From NCBI RefSeq assembly GCF_963576615.1, contig NC_088715.1:65423981-65487980 (forward strand): 64,000 nucleotides of DNA, in the 5' to 3' direction. Source of the stretch: Watersipora subatra. Its lineage: Eukaryota > Bryozoa > Gymnolaemata > Cheilostomatida > Watersiporidae. The position numbers were made by a program, and so were the translations under genes. This document shows, one piece after another, positions 46,493 through 58,559 of this stretch (position 1 is the stretch's first letter; each line of letters opens with the position of its first letter). The notes under the pieces were generated by a model, which did not search any database, was not told the origin of the DNA, and saw nothing but the letters and a program-made list of their open reading frames with translations.

Positions 46493-48279
46493 TCCTACAG
46501 GATGAATTTATTCGCGGAGTTATATTTCGCGAAAATTGTCTTTTCATGCATATTCGCGGATGAATTTATCTGCGACTGAAAACTGCCACTCTCTAGGAAA
46601 AGTTAACTCTATTGCGGCTAGTAATAGATATTCCTACGCATGCGCACATCGCGTGTTTCGGTTTATATTTAGCTTACAACTGCGAGGCGATCACGCTATT
46701 CTACGGTAAACAATTTTTGCTGCGTCCAGAGGTTTTCACGAATATTCATCGCTTTGGAGGCCTTTGATAAGCCAACAACTTGTGGTAAGTAATGAGTTTT
46801 TTACATTTACTAAATTAGTTAAATTTTACTTTGGTTCTTCGGTAAAACGCAATACTAATTTTTTCCATCCCTACTGCTTCATTATTTGTTTTAGTGTGAG
46901 AGAGAGATTTTTCATCATACACCGAAGAACAATGATTGCAAGGGTGGTAGATGTCATTCTTAGAAGATCACCAATCATTCAGGGAGGTCTGGAAATTGGG
47001 TTGAAGTGACCGCAGCTACTTACGGGAAGAATATATCTGTTTTTAAAAAAGGAACGAAAACGCCTTTACGAGCACAAATCTTTGGCCAACCGGCAGAACT
47101 TTGCAATAGTATGGCACGGGAAGAGTTCTGATGATAACTTCCTTACCAGCCATGTAGTAGCGAGAGAATCGCCTTCAACACATACCCAAGACAGTGACAG
47201 CGACAGAGCTGCTATTACCAAAGTAACTAGTCAGAAAGCACCATTGCACGCTAGTATTCACATATCAAGAGTACCAGTTTAATTTTATTGCTAGAAAACC
47301 GCCATATGGACTAAACTGTTTATATTTACTCCATTCATCGTTTGTAAAATTTTATTTGTATTTGAAATATTTTATTAGTACACTCAAGTTTGTAATAAAT
47401 TATAATACATGTATACATGAAATAAAATATATATAATTTAATCATGTTTGCTACAGCGATATCAAGGAGTTGTTGTTGATGAAGGGGTCTAGGTTGACTG
47501 GTTGCCTCTCTGCCAATATTCCTGCCTTGATGAATAATATTACTACTTGTCTCTAGTTTTCGTAGCCAATATGCAGTAAATACAAAAAGAAAAAATATTA
47601 ACGAGTGTTGAGGAAGTACAATAACAATAGCTGAAGTATTTGATGAAAGCGATCAGTTTTTAAACAAAAGAATTAACTAATGCAGTTGATTATGGAAAAA
47701 CGTATCTGCACTGCATATCAAATACATACCATAATGTCCAGATCAGAATCATGATCGTCCTTGACTTCGGTATTAGAGATTGATGGAGTTGATTCTAATG
47801 TAAAAAGACTAGGCGAGCTTTTTTGCTATGCTGAAGCCATGCCGAATAACTTGTAAAAACCTTGAATTATTTTGTAAAGTTTGACACAATGGCAATAAAG
47901 CTCGAAGCCTGGCGATGATTTTAAAGAAGTTTTGGAACTCGACTACGTTTAGTACTTCTGCCTCGCGGCTATTTTCGCGATGACGCCATTCTGCATATCT
48001 TGTGACAACCTAAAATAATTTTGTAAATAAATGTGATGCATTGCCAATGGTGTTAGCTCAAAGCTCAGTCAATGATTTTAAAAATGTTTTGGAACTCAAT
48101 TACGTTTAGTATTTACATTAAAAACTAGGCTAGCGACTAGTTTTAAATTTGATGCAGTAGTTATTCTCTCTTGTGATTAAAAATAGAACTAATTATTCAC
48201 TTAATTTAATAATTCGCGGGATTGACTGTTCGCGAAATCGCGAATTTTTATGACCAACGAATATTTTCATCCTGAAGGG
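46493..48279 (+). mobile_element. TA-target DNA transposon with HIRAN-like gene remnant, copy 1
   Basis: Flanked by TA on both sides (46491-46492, 48280-48281). Ends are TCCTACAGGATGAA and the complement TTTTCATCCTGAAGGG. Subterminal CGCGAA/TTCGCG motifs abound at both ends. The interior matches copy 2 (48877-50546) in inverted orientation. It ends 3 bases before TTAA-MITE copy e. Confidence 0.75.
46680..47281 (+). pseudogene. HIRAN-like transposon gene, copy 1, broken
   Basis: Matches the two-exon gene of copy 2 but lacks its ATG (ATT in the aligned place, with a stop four codons on). The donor GTAAGT at about 46785 and an acceptor TTTGTTTTAG at about 46896 remain. After CERE the middle of the domain, up to FFI, is deleted. 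It keeps IARVVDVILRRSPIIQGGLE, whose GGLE end is typical of HIRAN-type proteins of invertebrate transposons. Downstream, LANRQNFA.V and SDDN.LTSHV.ARES match copy 2. Not functional as it stands. Confidence 0.5.
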
Positions 48280-48876
48280 TATTTAAAGGTTGACTTGCAA
48301 CAAAATTCACATTACAGTTATTTGGTATCAAAAGGTTCACCATGTCTTACTCTGCTGTGTTGTATGTGCAAAATATGTAGAAATATGATTACAAGCTCTT
48401 AAAAGCTCAAAAGCGAACAGTTAATCACAGCCATTACGAAAATGTCGTAGATTGGAATCCCTTTCCAAAACGGCTCAAATGGGATGTAGTTGAACACAAT
48501 GGCTTCTGTTTACACTATCATGCAACCTCATTCGTCAAAATATTTTCACAAATATACTTCACGCATTCAATAAAACCATATCTATTGTCTTTACGCGTCT
48601 ATTTCATCATCATTGTAATGCTGTCACTTTGAGCACTGATATCTCAAAACCTACCGTAAACATTCGTTTAATTTTTTTAACCTTAGCTCGAAGGAGTGCA
48701 TATCATCCTCTGATAAACATGAGCCTGTCGGTCACCTGTGATAGTCGAAAAGCGCTGCAGAAATTGTTCGTGCTATTTGGCAGAAAGTATGGGTTACGAT
48801 TGGGTCAGATATGGGTCAGACTACGACTAGATGATTAGACCAGGCTGAAATGAAACAGTAAAGTAGTGAGCATCTA

Positions 48877-50546
48877 CCCTACAGGATGAAAATATTCGAT
48901 GGATATAGAAAGTCGCGATTTCGCGAAGTCAATTCCGCGAATTATTAAATTCCGCGAATTATAAAATTCCGTGAATAATTAGTTCTATTTCTAAACACAA
49001 GGGAGAATAACTACTGCCTCAAATTAAAAACTAGCGGCTAGGCGGAAATATTAAACGTAGCCGAGTTCAAAACTTTTTTAAAATCATCGCCGGGGCTTCG
49101 AGTTAACCCTATTGCCAATGCATCACACTTTACAAAATTATTCAAGGTTTTCACAAGTTACTCGGCATGGCGTCGTTATCGCAAAAATCTCTCCTAGTCT
49201 TTTTACATTGAAATCAACTTCTAATACCGAAGTTGATGACGATAATGATTCTGATCTGGACATTATGGTATGCATTTGATTTGCAGTGCAGATACGTTTT
49301 TCCATAATTAACTGCGTTAGTTCATTATCTTGTTCAAAAACTGATCCCTTTCATTCAATACTTCACCTATTGTTTTTGTACTTCATTAACACTTATTACT
49401 ATATTTTTTTGTATTTACTGCAGATTGAGAATGAAACAGAACCTATTCCGTTTACAAAAACTAGAGACAAGTAGTAATATTCACCAAGGCAGGAATATTG
49501 GCAGAGAAGCAACCAGTCAACCTAGACCCCTTCATCATCAACAACAACTCCTTGATATCGCTGCAGCAAACATGATTATATTATATATGCTATTTCATGT
49601 GTAGATATGTTATAATTTATTACAAACTTGAGTGTACAAATAAAATATCTCAAATACAAATAAAATGTTACAAACAATGAATGGAGTAAATAAAAACAGT
49701 TTAGCTCATATGGCGGTTGTCTGGCAATAAAATTAAACTAATACTCTTGATAAGTAAATACTAGCGTGTAATGGTGCCCTCTGACTAGTTATTTTGGTAA
49801 TAGCAGCTCTATATCGCTGTCACTGTCTTGGGTAGATGCTAAAGGCGATTCTCTTGCTAATACATGGCTGGTAAGGGAGTTATCATCAGAACTCTCCTCG
49901 TGGCTTACTGCTGCAAAGTTCTGCCGGTTGGCCAAAAATTTGTGCTCGTAAAGGCGTCTTTGTTCCTTTTTTAAAACAGATATATTCTCCTCGTTAGCAG
50001 CTGCGGTCACTTCTACCTGTATGATGAAAAAGCTGCTTGTTCTACTTATTTCATGGGGTAGATGACCAACCGTTGAGCAGTCTGCGTTTATTAGCTTTAG
50101 TGCAAATAGGTCGTGCAGATCATTGGACACTCTTTCTCTCTCACACTAAAACAAATAACGAAGCGGTAGAGATGGAAAAAATAAATATTGCGCTTTACCA
50201 AAGAAAAATTCAATTATTAATTTAGTAAATGGTTTTGAAAAAAACTTATTACTTACCACAAGTTGTTGGTTCATCAAAGGCCTCCAATTTGATGAATATT
50301 CATGAAAACCTCTGAACGCAGCAAGAAATTTATAGCTTAGCATGGTCGACTCGTAGTTGCAAGCTAAATAGACACCTAAACACGCGGTGTGCGCATGCGA
50401 AGGGTTAACTCTATTGCTAGCCACAATAGAGTTAACTCTTAATAGAGAGTGATTGTGTTCACCAGCAAATAAATTAGTCTGCGAATATGCATGAAAAAGG
50501 CAATTTGCGTGAAACTTAACTCCGCGAATAAATTAATCTTGTAGGG
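48877..50546 (-). mobile_element. TA-target DNA transposon with HIRAN-like gene, copy 2 (nested)
   Basis: Ends are CCCTACAGGATGAA and its near-complement, flanked by TA duplications shown by comparison with empty copies of the host MITE. It carries a two-exon gene on the minus strand. On the plus strand, near 49168-49264 and 49424-49473, there are splice-flanked pieces (GACATTATG|GTATGC; CTGCAG|ATTGAG) that may be the start of a second, transposase-side gene. No transposase core is visible. TA targeting hints at a Tc1/mariner-pogo-like enzyme, but this is inference. Confidence 0.78.
49789..50343 (-). CDS. HIRAN-like transposon protein, copy 2, two exons with internal deletion
   Basis: Exon 50343-50257 (ATG, ending at GTG|GTAAGT) joins in phase 0 to 50145-49789, giving 147 residues. 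AFRGFHEYSSNWRP, CERERVSNDLHDLFALKL and VGHLPHEISRTSSFFI follow the HIRAN-type pattern (G.HEY...W.P, C.RE..N..D.FA, VGH.PREIS). HIRAN domains bind DNA 3' ends in Rad5/HLTF; many invertebrate transposons carry similar frames of unknown role. The GG.I...V and GGLE end of the domain, kept in copy 1, is missing here: FFIIQ runs straight into VEVTAAANEEN. The C-terminal half is charged (ENISVLKKEQRRLYEHKF, then a Ser/Asp-rich tail). Transposon-derived, not a host gene. Confidence 0.5.
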
Positions 50547-50859
50547 TATATTTGATAAGAGCTTTCCGGAAGAACTGGAAGTGTCATAAACAAGTGCTAC
50601 AAGACGTTTTATATTGAGGCTTTTATTGGCCTTTAATTTCACGTGATAACATCACGTGTCAAAACAATAACCACAATGTTTGAGTACGTCATCGAAATAA
50701 AGAGATGGCTGCGATTAACTGTTCGTTTTTGAGCTTTTAAGAGCTTGTAATCACATATCCACATATTTTGCAACTACAACACAGTAGAGTAAGACATGGA
50801 GAGCCTTTTGATATCAAATAACTATAATGTGAATTTTGTTGCAAGTAGACCTTTAAATG

Positions 50860-51164
50860 TCTCGCTGTTGGCTATTTCCTTACAATGAATGTTTGGAGTT
50901 GTTTACCTCTAATAAGAAAGATTAAATAAATTAAAAACCAAGATATAAGTACATCTAGCCAATAGTGAATATAGATCAAAAGGCATAAAATGGCAGTGAA
51001 AAGTGACGCAGTGAAAGGCCTGGGGCATTAAGCTCCGGTCGAAGGCAACATTGGCAGACTACCAATGAGCTATAATTACCTGAAGCTTACAGTATCCCCT
51101 CCGCATTTAATTCAGCTTCGGCAATACCCTGTGTAGCCTAGTTTAATTACCCAAGTTCAGTCAA
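50860..51164. other. Gene-free stretch
   Basis: Nothing recognised. Confidence 0.35.
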
Positions 51165-51356
51165 TTATTATATATATTATATATACCATATATGGTATAT
51201 ATGCTGTTATATGGTATTGTGTTGTATGGTATATATACCAGCATATATACCATATATATATATGGTATATATGCTGGTATATATATATACCAGCATATAT
51301 ATATATGGTATATATGCTGGTATATATATACAAGCATATATACCATATATATATGT
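51165..51356. repeat. TA-rich palindromic array
   Basis: Repeats of CATATATACCAGCATATATA and complements form overlapping inverted repeats with strong foldback potential. Confidence 0.9.
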
Positions 51357-52454
51357 AGTTGACCTACCAGTGTAGCAATAAATACAATCTATCTACTTAT
51401 AATCTGAGATAGGTAAGAGTGTCTATCAGACTACACAACCACTCCTTACCAATGCAGGTTCACTAGCTCAGGAGCTGGCTATAGACAAACTTGACCGTTG
51501 AGAGAGATAGAGAACAAGCATTAACGATTTCTAGGATACAGCTAGCTGGTGTCAGTGCTGAGACTTCTTGTCTGGCTGTTTGACTAGTAGAACCTAATCT
51601 TCATTGACTGCAAAAATGTTTATATGAGTTGGTGTACAGTATATCGACTAACACCTTCATAACTAGTGCAAAAACATGTGCGCAACATTATAATTACTGT
51701 AAGACTGTGCACGCCTGAATTATCTAATGCCTAATTACTGTAAGACTGTGCATGCCTGAATTATCTAATGCGTAAAATGACACACACTTGCAGATGTGAA
51801 CATTACTATACATAACCCTACACAAATACAGAATTGAAGGCAGAGAACGAAACCACAGTGACTCCAATGCTTCATTTACATCCATCGGCCTAGATGAATT
51901 TAACCTCATGACTAAACACATTGTGAACCCCAGCTGGAACCCTTCCTGTGACCTAGAGACTATGACAGCAACTTCACACAACTGCTAACGTCTGTAAGAT
52001 GAGCAAGCTAAACACCGGAGACACATGAATGTAAGGGAATCCACTTCCTTCCATCTATTTTGGATCTACCAACTATTCTACGTTCTAACTTAACAACGTG
52101 AGCTAGTGCTGTATAATATATTTCGAAATCATTCTATCGTTAGTGTAAGTTGCCATGTATTGCTTTATTTTATTACTGTAGTGTCTATTTACCTCTGTGC
52201 ATTTATTGCTTTGGGCTCAACAAAGATAGGCAAGACCAACTTGTAGGCTACAACCAGTCTTCTCTCTTAGCACGGGCATTCAAAAACTTCTGTGGATGAT
52301 AACCATAAACTTGATCAGCAATCAATTAGCACTTCATATATGATGTGCCGATGCTCTTTGGTTAGCTATCCAGCATAAAACATTACCACTTAAGCTACAT
52401 TCTTTCGTGGATTTGAGATTTGCATCGTCAAACTAAGCACTTAGAAAGTAGAAT
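51357..52454. other. Gene-free stretch
   Basis: Two tandem copies of AATTACTGTAAGACTGTGCA plus YGCCTGAATTATCTAATGC at about 51691-51770. No gene recognised. Confidence 0.45.
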
Positions 52455-52459
52455 CATAC

Positions 52460-52636
52460 CTACCAACCCTCACGCATTGGGCGTGAGACTCACGCAATCA
52501 CCCCAAAGAAAAAATGAAAATGCGTGAGATTTTTGCCCCAATTTCCATAATTTTATATATACTATCATTGATACATCAATTGCCCCAAAACCAAATCTCA
52601 CGTATTGCCCCACTCTTGGGTTGGCAGGCCTGAGTA
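52460..52636. mobile_element. Short MITE, about 175 bp
   Basis: Inverted ends CCTACCAACCCTCACGCATT and ATTGCCCCACTCTTGGGTTGGCAGG, with repeated TCACGC/GCGTGA motifs inside. No coding content. Family not assigned. Confidence 0.5.
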
Positions 52637-53690
52637 GAATCAACTTAAATTGGTCGACACCAGACAATCCATTAGGCCCACTTCATATGTACATCAGATC
52701 TATACCTGTCCTACATCACCAAGTGTGGGCTTTACCTTTATAACATTGCATCTGTGAGAAACCTTTAGAAAACATGAAAACGGAATGATTGAAGTGGCAA
52801 TAAAAAAGAAACGAAGTAAACTCGTTAGTTTTGATACTACGCTATATGAAACTTAACACAGCTACAAACTACAAAAACGACCAAGTATATCCAAGAAGAA
52901 ACATTCAAAACGAGTGAGCCAATCTGATGATGTTGTCAAGGGAAAAACCAAAACTACATAAAATTAAAAGCGTACTCGTCTTGATTTATTTTTAAAGCCT
53001 CCGATTGTAAGAGTAGAAAGACATCAGTCATTGAAGCATGCCCTATTTTACGATGTGGATGGAGCGGCGATAAATCCCAAGCGACTAAAAATAATAGCTA
53101 CAGTATAGCGTAACGAGAATCTTTATAGTTTTCAGATGAGACAACTCCTAGATTCTAGGGCGGTTACGAAGATATGGTAACTATAATTATTATACGCGCA
53201 ATAGGTATAACTAATAACTATAATAGCGACAGAAACTAAAGAGTCAGAACAAAAGGTGTTATCTTTGGCAACGCTTTGTAAATAATTTTTAGTTATATGC
53301 ACCTTTAAAAGCACATTTATGTAAAAGAAGTGAAATGATGCCGACCTGCCTGCTAAAGGATTTGGACTATTTAAGCAACCCATGGGTATGGTTATATTTA
53401 ATAATGATAAGGGTCTCATAAATGTTTGGTTTTAATCATTACAAAAATGTCCATAGATGTATGGTCCATAGATGTATGGTCACAATAGTGCAATTATATG
53501 GTTATATTTATGCGGAAAGGGCTAATCAAGAGAATAACCATTCAATATCTAATATGACTGTTTCAAGTCTGCAGATGTAATGAGCCCAGAAACAATCTTT
53601 TGTAAAAACGTTTTCAAAAAGAGACTTCTTAAACAGTGCTAATGATTACAGTACAAATATGCTATCAATAGCCTGATTTCTTGCTTAGAA
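52637..53690. other. Gene-free stretch downstream of TAF9
   Basis: Likely includes the 3' UTR of TAF9 on the minus strand. No other feature recognised. Confidence 0.4.
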
Positions 53691-53696
53691 TGATCT

Positions 53697-56600
53697 TCAT
53701 GTATCATAATCATCATCAGGCTCTAGCTTGCGTTTGACTTGTACTGTTGCATTGGGTGTCGACAGTGCAGATGCAAAGGCTAAAACGAAAGTGCATATGC
53801 ATGGTCAGTAAAAGGAATTCAATACAAAGAAAAGACGATGGTTTGAGGAGGCTCCAATTAACACTTGTGATGTCATAATGTCGCAATGACAGCTAGCCAT
53901 GAACTACTCCATATAAACATATATATATATGTTTATCACTATGTTTCCATGGTGCGCAGTACTGCGATGCAGCCCCCTCCGAAGTCGAGGGGATTGTACG
54001 TTTCCATGCTGCGCAGTGGTTTTCAGCAAATTAGCCAGATAAGAGAAATTGTATAAATCGAATCGCCTGATGGAGAAATAGAATCGATCACAGATACCGA
54101 ACGTCAGAAACGGTCTTTTTATGCTTCTGTCGTCATTATACTATTGTTTACAATACACATTCGCAAGATTTTACAAACCTTAACACAAATTTTACAAAGC
54201 AATATATTTTTAACAAGTATTTTTGAGTAATATATTATTTAAAAGTTAATTTAGGACTTGTCACCTTTTTTTCGAAAAGTGTTGGCATCGATAACAAAGT
54301 CTAGGAAAGTAATCACCTCATCATCCTCGTGGGTGCAGACCATAATTACATTTAGGTGAAAGAAGATCGGGAGAATAGAAAAAAAACAAGATTAGCGGGA
54401 TAACCTTTGTACTAGTTTATGGTCCTCGAAGAAACCGTCTCCACGGCATGAGAGCTATGCGCAGCCACTGCGCAACCGCTGTTTCCTTGATGCGAATTTG
54501 GACTGGCTTCGCACTGATCAGTGCGAAGACGCCGTTTCCATGATTCGGAGATAGCGCAACTCCGAAGCACTGCGCATCATGGAAACGTAGTGTATATGGA
54601 GTAGTTCATGGCTAGCTGTCATTGCGATCTGTCAAGAGAGATCTGAGAAGAGACCAGTTATTCTCTATATATAGAGAATAACTAGTCTCTTCTCAGATCT
54701 CTCTTGCAGTTCAAATGTGGGAAACATGAACTAAATTTGGCTGAATGTTGAGCCATTGCAAGAGCAATATACCACTGCTCTTGTTGTCAGACAGCAGCAT
54801 GCCCATAGACTTAAATTTCTCAGATATGCATAGCTAAAAAGGCACCCACAACCGTATTGTCTATGAGATTCGTTTCTGTGACAACACACAAGGCTACCGT
54901 CAAATCTCTATTTAAACACCATGGCACTCTATTTTTTAACCCTTCCCTATAGCGGCGGGCTCTGTATAGACGTGACGTTTAAATAGAGGGTGATATTGCA
55001 CTTTTCAAATAGCTCATCACAATTTTTGGAAGCTAAATTTAATCCGTTTACAGGTGAAGCGATTGCCGCCTATTATATTTTGGACTCTTCTCGAGCAGAG
55101 TGACATTAACTCTTGTGGATACAATAAATCTGCTATAACTTACTTCCAACTTGTCGTAGATCTCTAAATAAATATACACTGGGAAGCTGAGAAATATTTC
55201 TACCATTTTATATCTATTGCTTGCAATTAACCTACAATGATCTTATAGCCTGCATTTCAATTTGTTGGAACTTTCAATTTTTTATTTCATTCTTAATTTG
55301 AAGACATATTTTTTATTTTTAACTATATTTAACAGTGTTGTATAAAAGCTCATTGCACTCATTAATATTGTTGCTACAGTTTGCAGCCAAAACTGGCTTC
55401 TAATGTGCAATAGAACAAGAGTTATCAGCGCCGATCCATTGTAAGCCGTGTTTAGATAATTGCAATGATGCTATTAAATAATATTCGATAAATCTGGAAA
55501 TTTGTAAGTTATATAATGATAATCGACCAAATGCTACAAAAATATGTTCAAGAACAAGTGACATAAATGAACCATACTTATAATACATGCAGAAACAAAG
55601 TTAACATTTTTGAAACAAACATATTTGCATTGCTTGCTCGGCCAGTTACGTTCTGATTGTTGCGTTCGTTTGGAACCATTTCATCGCCTTCTGGCTTTTT
55701 AATACCTTTCACAGTGTCTGCTGACCTCAACTCTTCTTCTGCACTGCTGAACTAGTAGTCAATATTAGTGTCCAAACTATTTTTTTAGCAGAGCAAAACT
55801 TTTACGCATTGCTATTTAGAAAACTTTTCGTGAAAATAATGACAACCATTTAGTCGCATGCGCGCTAAGCACTAGATTTATGGTGTAAAAATCGTAGTGC
55901 AGATTCATCATACATGTAAATGTAAATTGTTTTTCACATATGTCGAAGTGCCGAGATCGCATTAAACAAAGAACTATTACTAGCCTGACACAGTTATTAA
56001 CTTTTTCTATGGTGTTGCTTTCAAAGTTTTAAAGAAAAAACCGTAAGCTTTGAAGTTAGAAAACAAACTTCAATTCGAACAGCAACTACGAAGGAATTGT
56101 TAATGATGTAACCAAGTATTATTAACACCATTTAGTGTAAACTTTTCTACTGATCACTAGCTAATATGGGTTCATAAAGATCAAACAATGTCAAAGTGAC
56201 AGTCAAATAGAAGTGGCGCTCAATTGAAGGGTGGCGGTCAAATAGAGGTCGAGTTCAAATAAAGGTGGCGTTCAAGTAAAGGTGGCGTTCAAATAGAGAT
56301 TAAACAGTATATTATCGAAGAACTTCAAAAGCCTTTGGCAACAAAAACCGATGTGATAAAAATTTTGTGTTCAGCACATTTGCAATTAATTGTTTTAGCC
56401 ATAGATATATTAAAAACCCTAGATTGTAATATTTAGGGTTTACTATATCTATTGTTTTAGCTATGCAACTAGAGCAGAACTTCCTGTTTGCAATTGGCTG
56501 TCTACTGGTCAGGCACAAGTTACACACACAGAATATTCTCACCCTGGGCCGTGAGTTGAGAGGATGAAGAGCTGACAATCGATGGCTGCCTTGTGCCGGG

Positions 56601-58531
56601 TTGAGCTTTACTAGTTCTAGTGGCACCTTGCATTGAGTTACTCCTCGCTAAAGACACTGTCGTCTGCTTAGGCATTCGCTGCTGCCGCATGCCTAGACCA
56701 GCAAACCGGCTTTGTTATCTTTGTTATGAGTGTCAGTGAAAGTGTAAACAAGCGCTATTAAAGGAAACAGAAGGCCATCGGCAGTGCCATTCACATCTAT
56801 GAGACAGAGAATTAGGGAAATACTATACCGGGAAGAGTGTAGGAAAGTGTGGGTTTCCTGTGCGTTTTGAGCTGATAGTTCATAGATGAAAGACAGTATC
56901 TGTCTGGAGGTAGCTTAGGACCCGTATATGGCTTTATAACTGGTAGTGACTGGCTGTTCCTATGTGAAGCTATATCTATGAAGCAAGAAGTTTTGTCTAA
57001 CATGAACACACAACTATGTCTAGGACATTAGAATGTCAAATTTACAGTATTCACCAACAGTAAAAAGTCAAAATCTCTTTTATACCGATTTCTATTAACA
57101 AGTTTCTAATGAAATCCAATGAATCAGTTAAAGCAATAGAGTGTTGCACCTCTCCAGCTTGCCTAGAAGAGTGCTATACCCCTCCAGTTTGCCTAAAGGA
57201 GTGCTACACCCCTCCAGCTTGCCTAGAAAAGTGCTATACCCCTCCAGCTTGCCTAAAGGAGTGCTACACCTCTCCGGTTTGCCTAGAGAAGTGCTACACC
57301 CCTCCAGCTAACCTAAAAGAGTGCTACACCCCTCCAGCTTGCCTAGAGGAGCGCTACCCCTCTCCAGCTTGCCTAGAGGAGTGCTACATCCCTTCAGCTT
57401 GCCTAGTGGAGTGCTACGCCCCTTCTAGTTTGTCCAGTGGAGTGCTACACCCCCTCTAGCTGGCCACCTCTAGTTGGAACCTCATGTTAATTCAGTTCTT
57501 TCGGCCAGAGTGCTAAATAAGTAAACAAGTAATGGTTGCTACAAATACAAAGATGAAAAACATTTTGATTCTCTTTTAATTAACATGAACAACTAAATGA
57601 CCTATCAGAGGTGGATGATGAACAACTAAATGACCAATCAGAGATGGATGATGAACAACAAAAATGGCCAACCAGAGATGGATGATGAACAACAAAAATG
57701 GCCAATCAGAGATGGATGATGAACAACCAAATGACCAATCAGATATGAATGATGCAATCGATTTCTTACTAAACATTTAAATTATATCTTAAAGATGTAA
57801 ATGGCCGATTATTAGACTGGTTTATCGTACAACAAGTATAAATGTAACCTTAATTTGCTTGCAAACACCAATTAACACACACCATATCTCATCAACTTCA
57901 CATGCACCCAGATACTCTTGCTGCCCAGTGAACATGTGACACAAGTGATGATGTTAAACTGCAACACACAAACTTTGCCGAAATGTTTCTCCGTTTTACT
58001 GAACACAAGATTTATTAGAAAGCGGCGTTTCCATCGTTGATGTTACTCAAAAGGATGATAACAGTTTGCTAACCTAAAAGAAGCTCCCGAGGAGGTGGGT
58101 TGGTGTAGCTTTTGTCTAATTTGAGCTGTACAGCCAGTTTTGTATCTTCAACATCCAGAGACTTTTTGCCGGCATGGCTTGAAAAGGCTTTGGCATCATC
58201 CAATATATCTGTCACATATCCTGTAAAGAGAGCTCATGAGACACTAGAAAAAAACTACAAGTCAATAACAGCGATACCTAGCAATTATATCAAACAGCTG
58301 GCATTAAAAGAAAAACTGCCTAGATGATAGACAAGGCGGGGCAGGTGTACAAGCCCGACAGTTAGACAAAAGGTTTCAACTGTAACAAAAGCAAGACTGA
58401 CTGTATGTAAAATCAAGAAGTTGTGGAATGACAGCTGGCTCGTAGTCCGTCACTCCAGCATCCTTAAGTATTGATTGTATAACCAGCACGTCTCGTGGAA
58501 CACCGCTGGGTTTACCATCTCCCCCCGACAT
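53697..58531 (-). CDS. TAF9: Transcription initiation factor TFIID subunit 9 (TAF9)
   Basis: Histone-fold subunit of TFIID and SAGA that pairs with TAF6 in promoter-bound complexes in the nucleus. Five predicted exons on the minus strand: 58531-58402, 58220-58074, 56975-56829, 56692-56543 and 53779-53697. All junctions are phase 1 with GT-AG, giving 218 residues. Visible landmarks: [20 protein letters not shown], then [20 protein letters not shown] and [17 protein letters not shown] (histone fold, residues about 10-80). Next come [19 protein letters not shown] and [18 protein letters not shown] (residues 106-123), the TAF9-specific block after the fold. A Ser/Thr/Gln-rich region is followed by an acidic tail, [13 protein letters not shown]. 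Vertebrate TAF9 is about 264 residues; the difference lies in the low-complexity region. An extra small exon between 56543 and 53779 cannot be excluded, though the direct join is in phase. Intron 4 holds two transposons. Confidence 0.93.
53881..54627. mobile_element. MITE family D in TAF9 intron 4
   Basis: Terminal inverted repeats of about 35 bases: TCGCAATGACAGCTAGCCAT at the left and its complement at the right. Inside, GTTTCCATG..GCGCAGT motifs recur several times on both strands, which may be subterminal transposase sites. No protein is encoded. Confidence 0.75.
54633..54706. repeat. Near-perfect 74-bp palindrome
   Basis: CAAGAGAGATCTGAGAAGAG continues to a TATATA centre and returns in complement with a single mismatch. 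It sits 5 bases beyond MITE D. Confidence 0.95.
54895..56309 (+). mobile_element. MITE family C, copy 2, in TAF9 intron 4
   Basis: Direct-orientation relative of 537-1876 with start TACCGTCAAATCTCTATTTA and the complementary end. Subterminal GGTGGCGTTCAAATAAAGGT repeats occur at the right end. Confidence 0.75.
57130..57470 (+). repeat. 30-bp minisatellite in TAF9 intron 2, about 11 units
   Basis: Unit GAGTGCTACACCCCTCCAGC plus TTGCCTAGAA reads [10 protein letters not shown] in one plus frame. It lies in an intron on the opposite strand of TAF9, so it is not called a gene. Confidence 0.93.
57580..57765 (+). repeat. 31-bp tandem repeat, about 6 units
   Basis: Unit AATGACCAATCAGAGATGGA plus TGATGAACAAC, in TAF9 intron 2. 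Confidence 0.9.
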
Positions 58532-58559
58532 TGCACTTGGATGTATTCACAGCAGCAGA

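Larger units (their letters stand above)
48283..50856. mobile_element. TTAA-target MITE (family A), copy e, split by a nested transposon
   Basis: TTAAAGGTTGACTTGCAACA at the left and GCAAGTAGACCTTTAA at the right. The TA-target transposon 48877-50546 sits inside. Compared with copy d, the insertion point reads CATCTATATTTGAT when empty (about 40142) and CATCTA...TATATTTGAT when filled. Confidence 0.85.

Noticed and set aside
57109-57459. 116-codon [10 protein letters not shown] repeat protein
   Set aside because: A 30-bp minisatellite in TAF9 intron 2 on the opposite strand; no signal peptide or gene context.
58112-58327. 71-codon plus-strand frame
   Set aside because: Antisense shadow of TAF9 exon 2.
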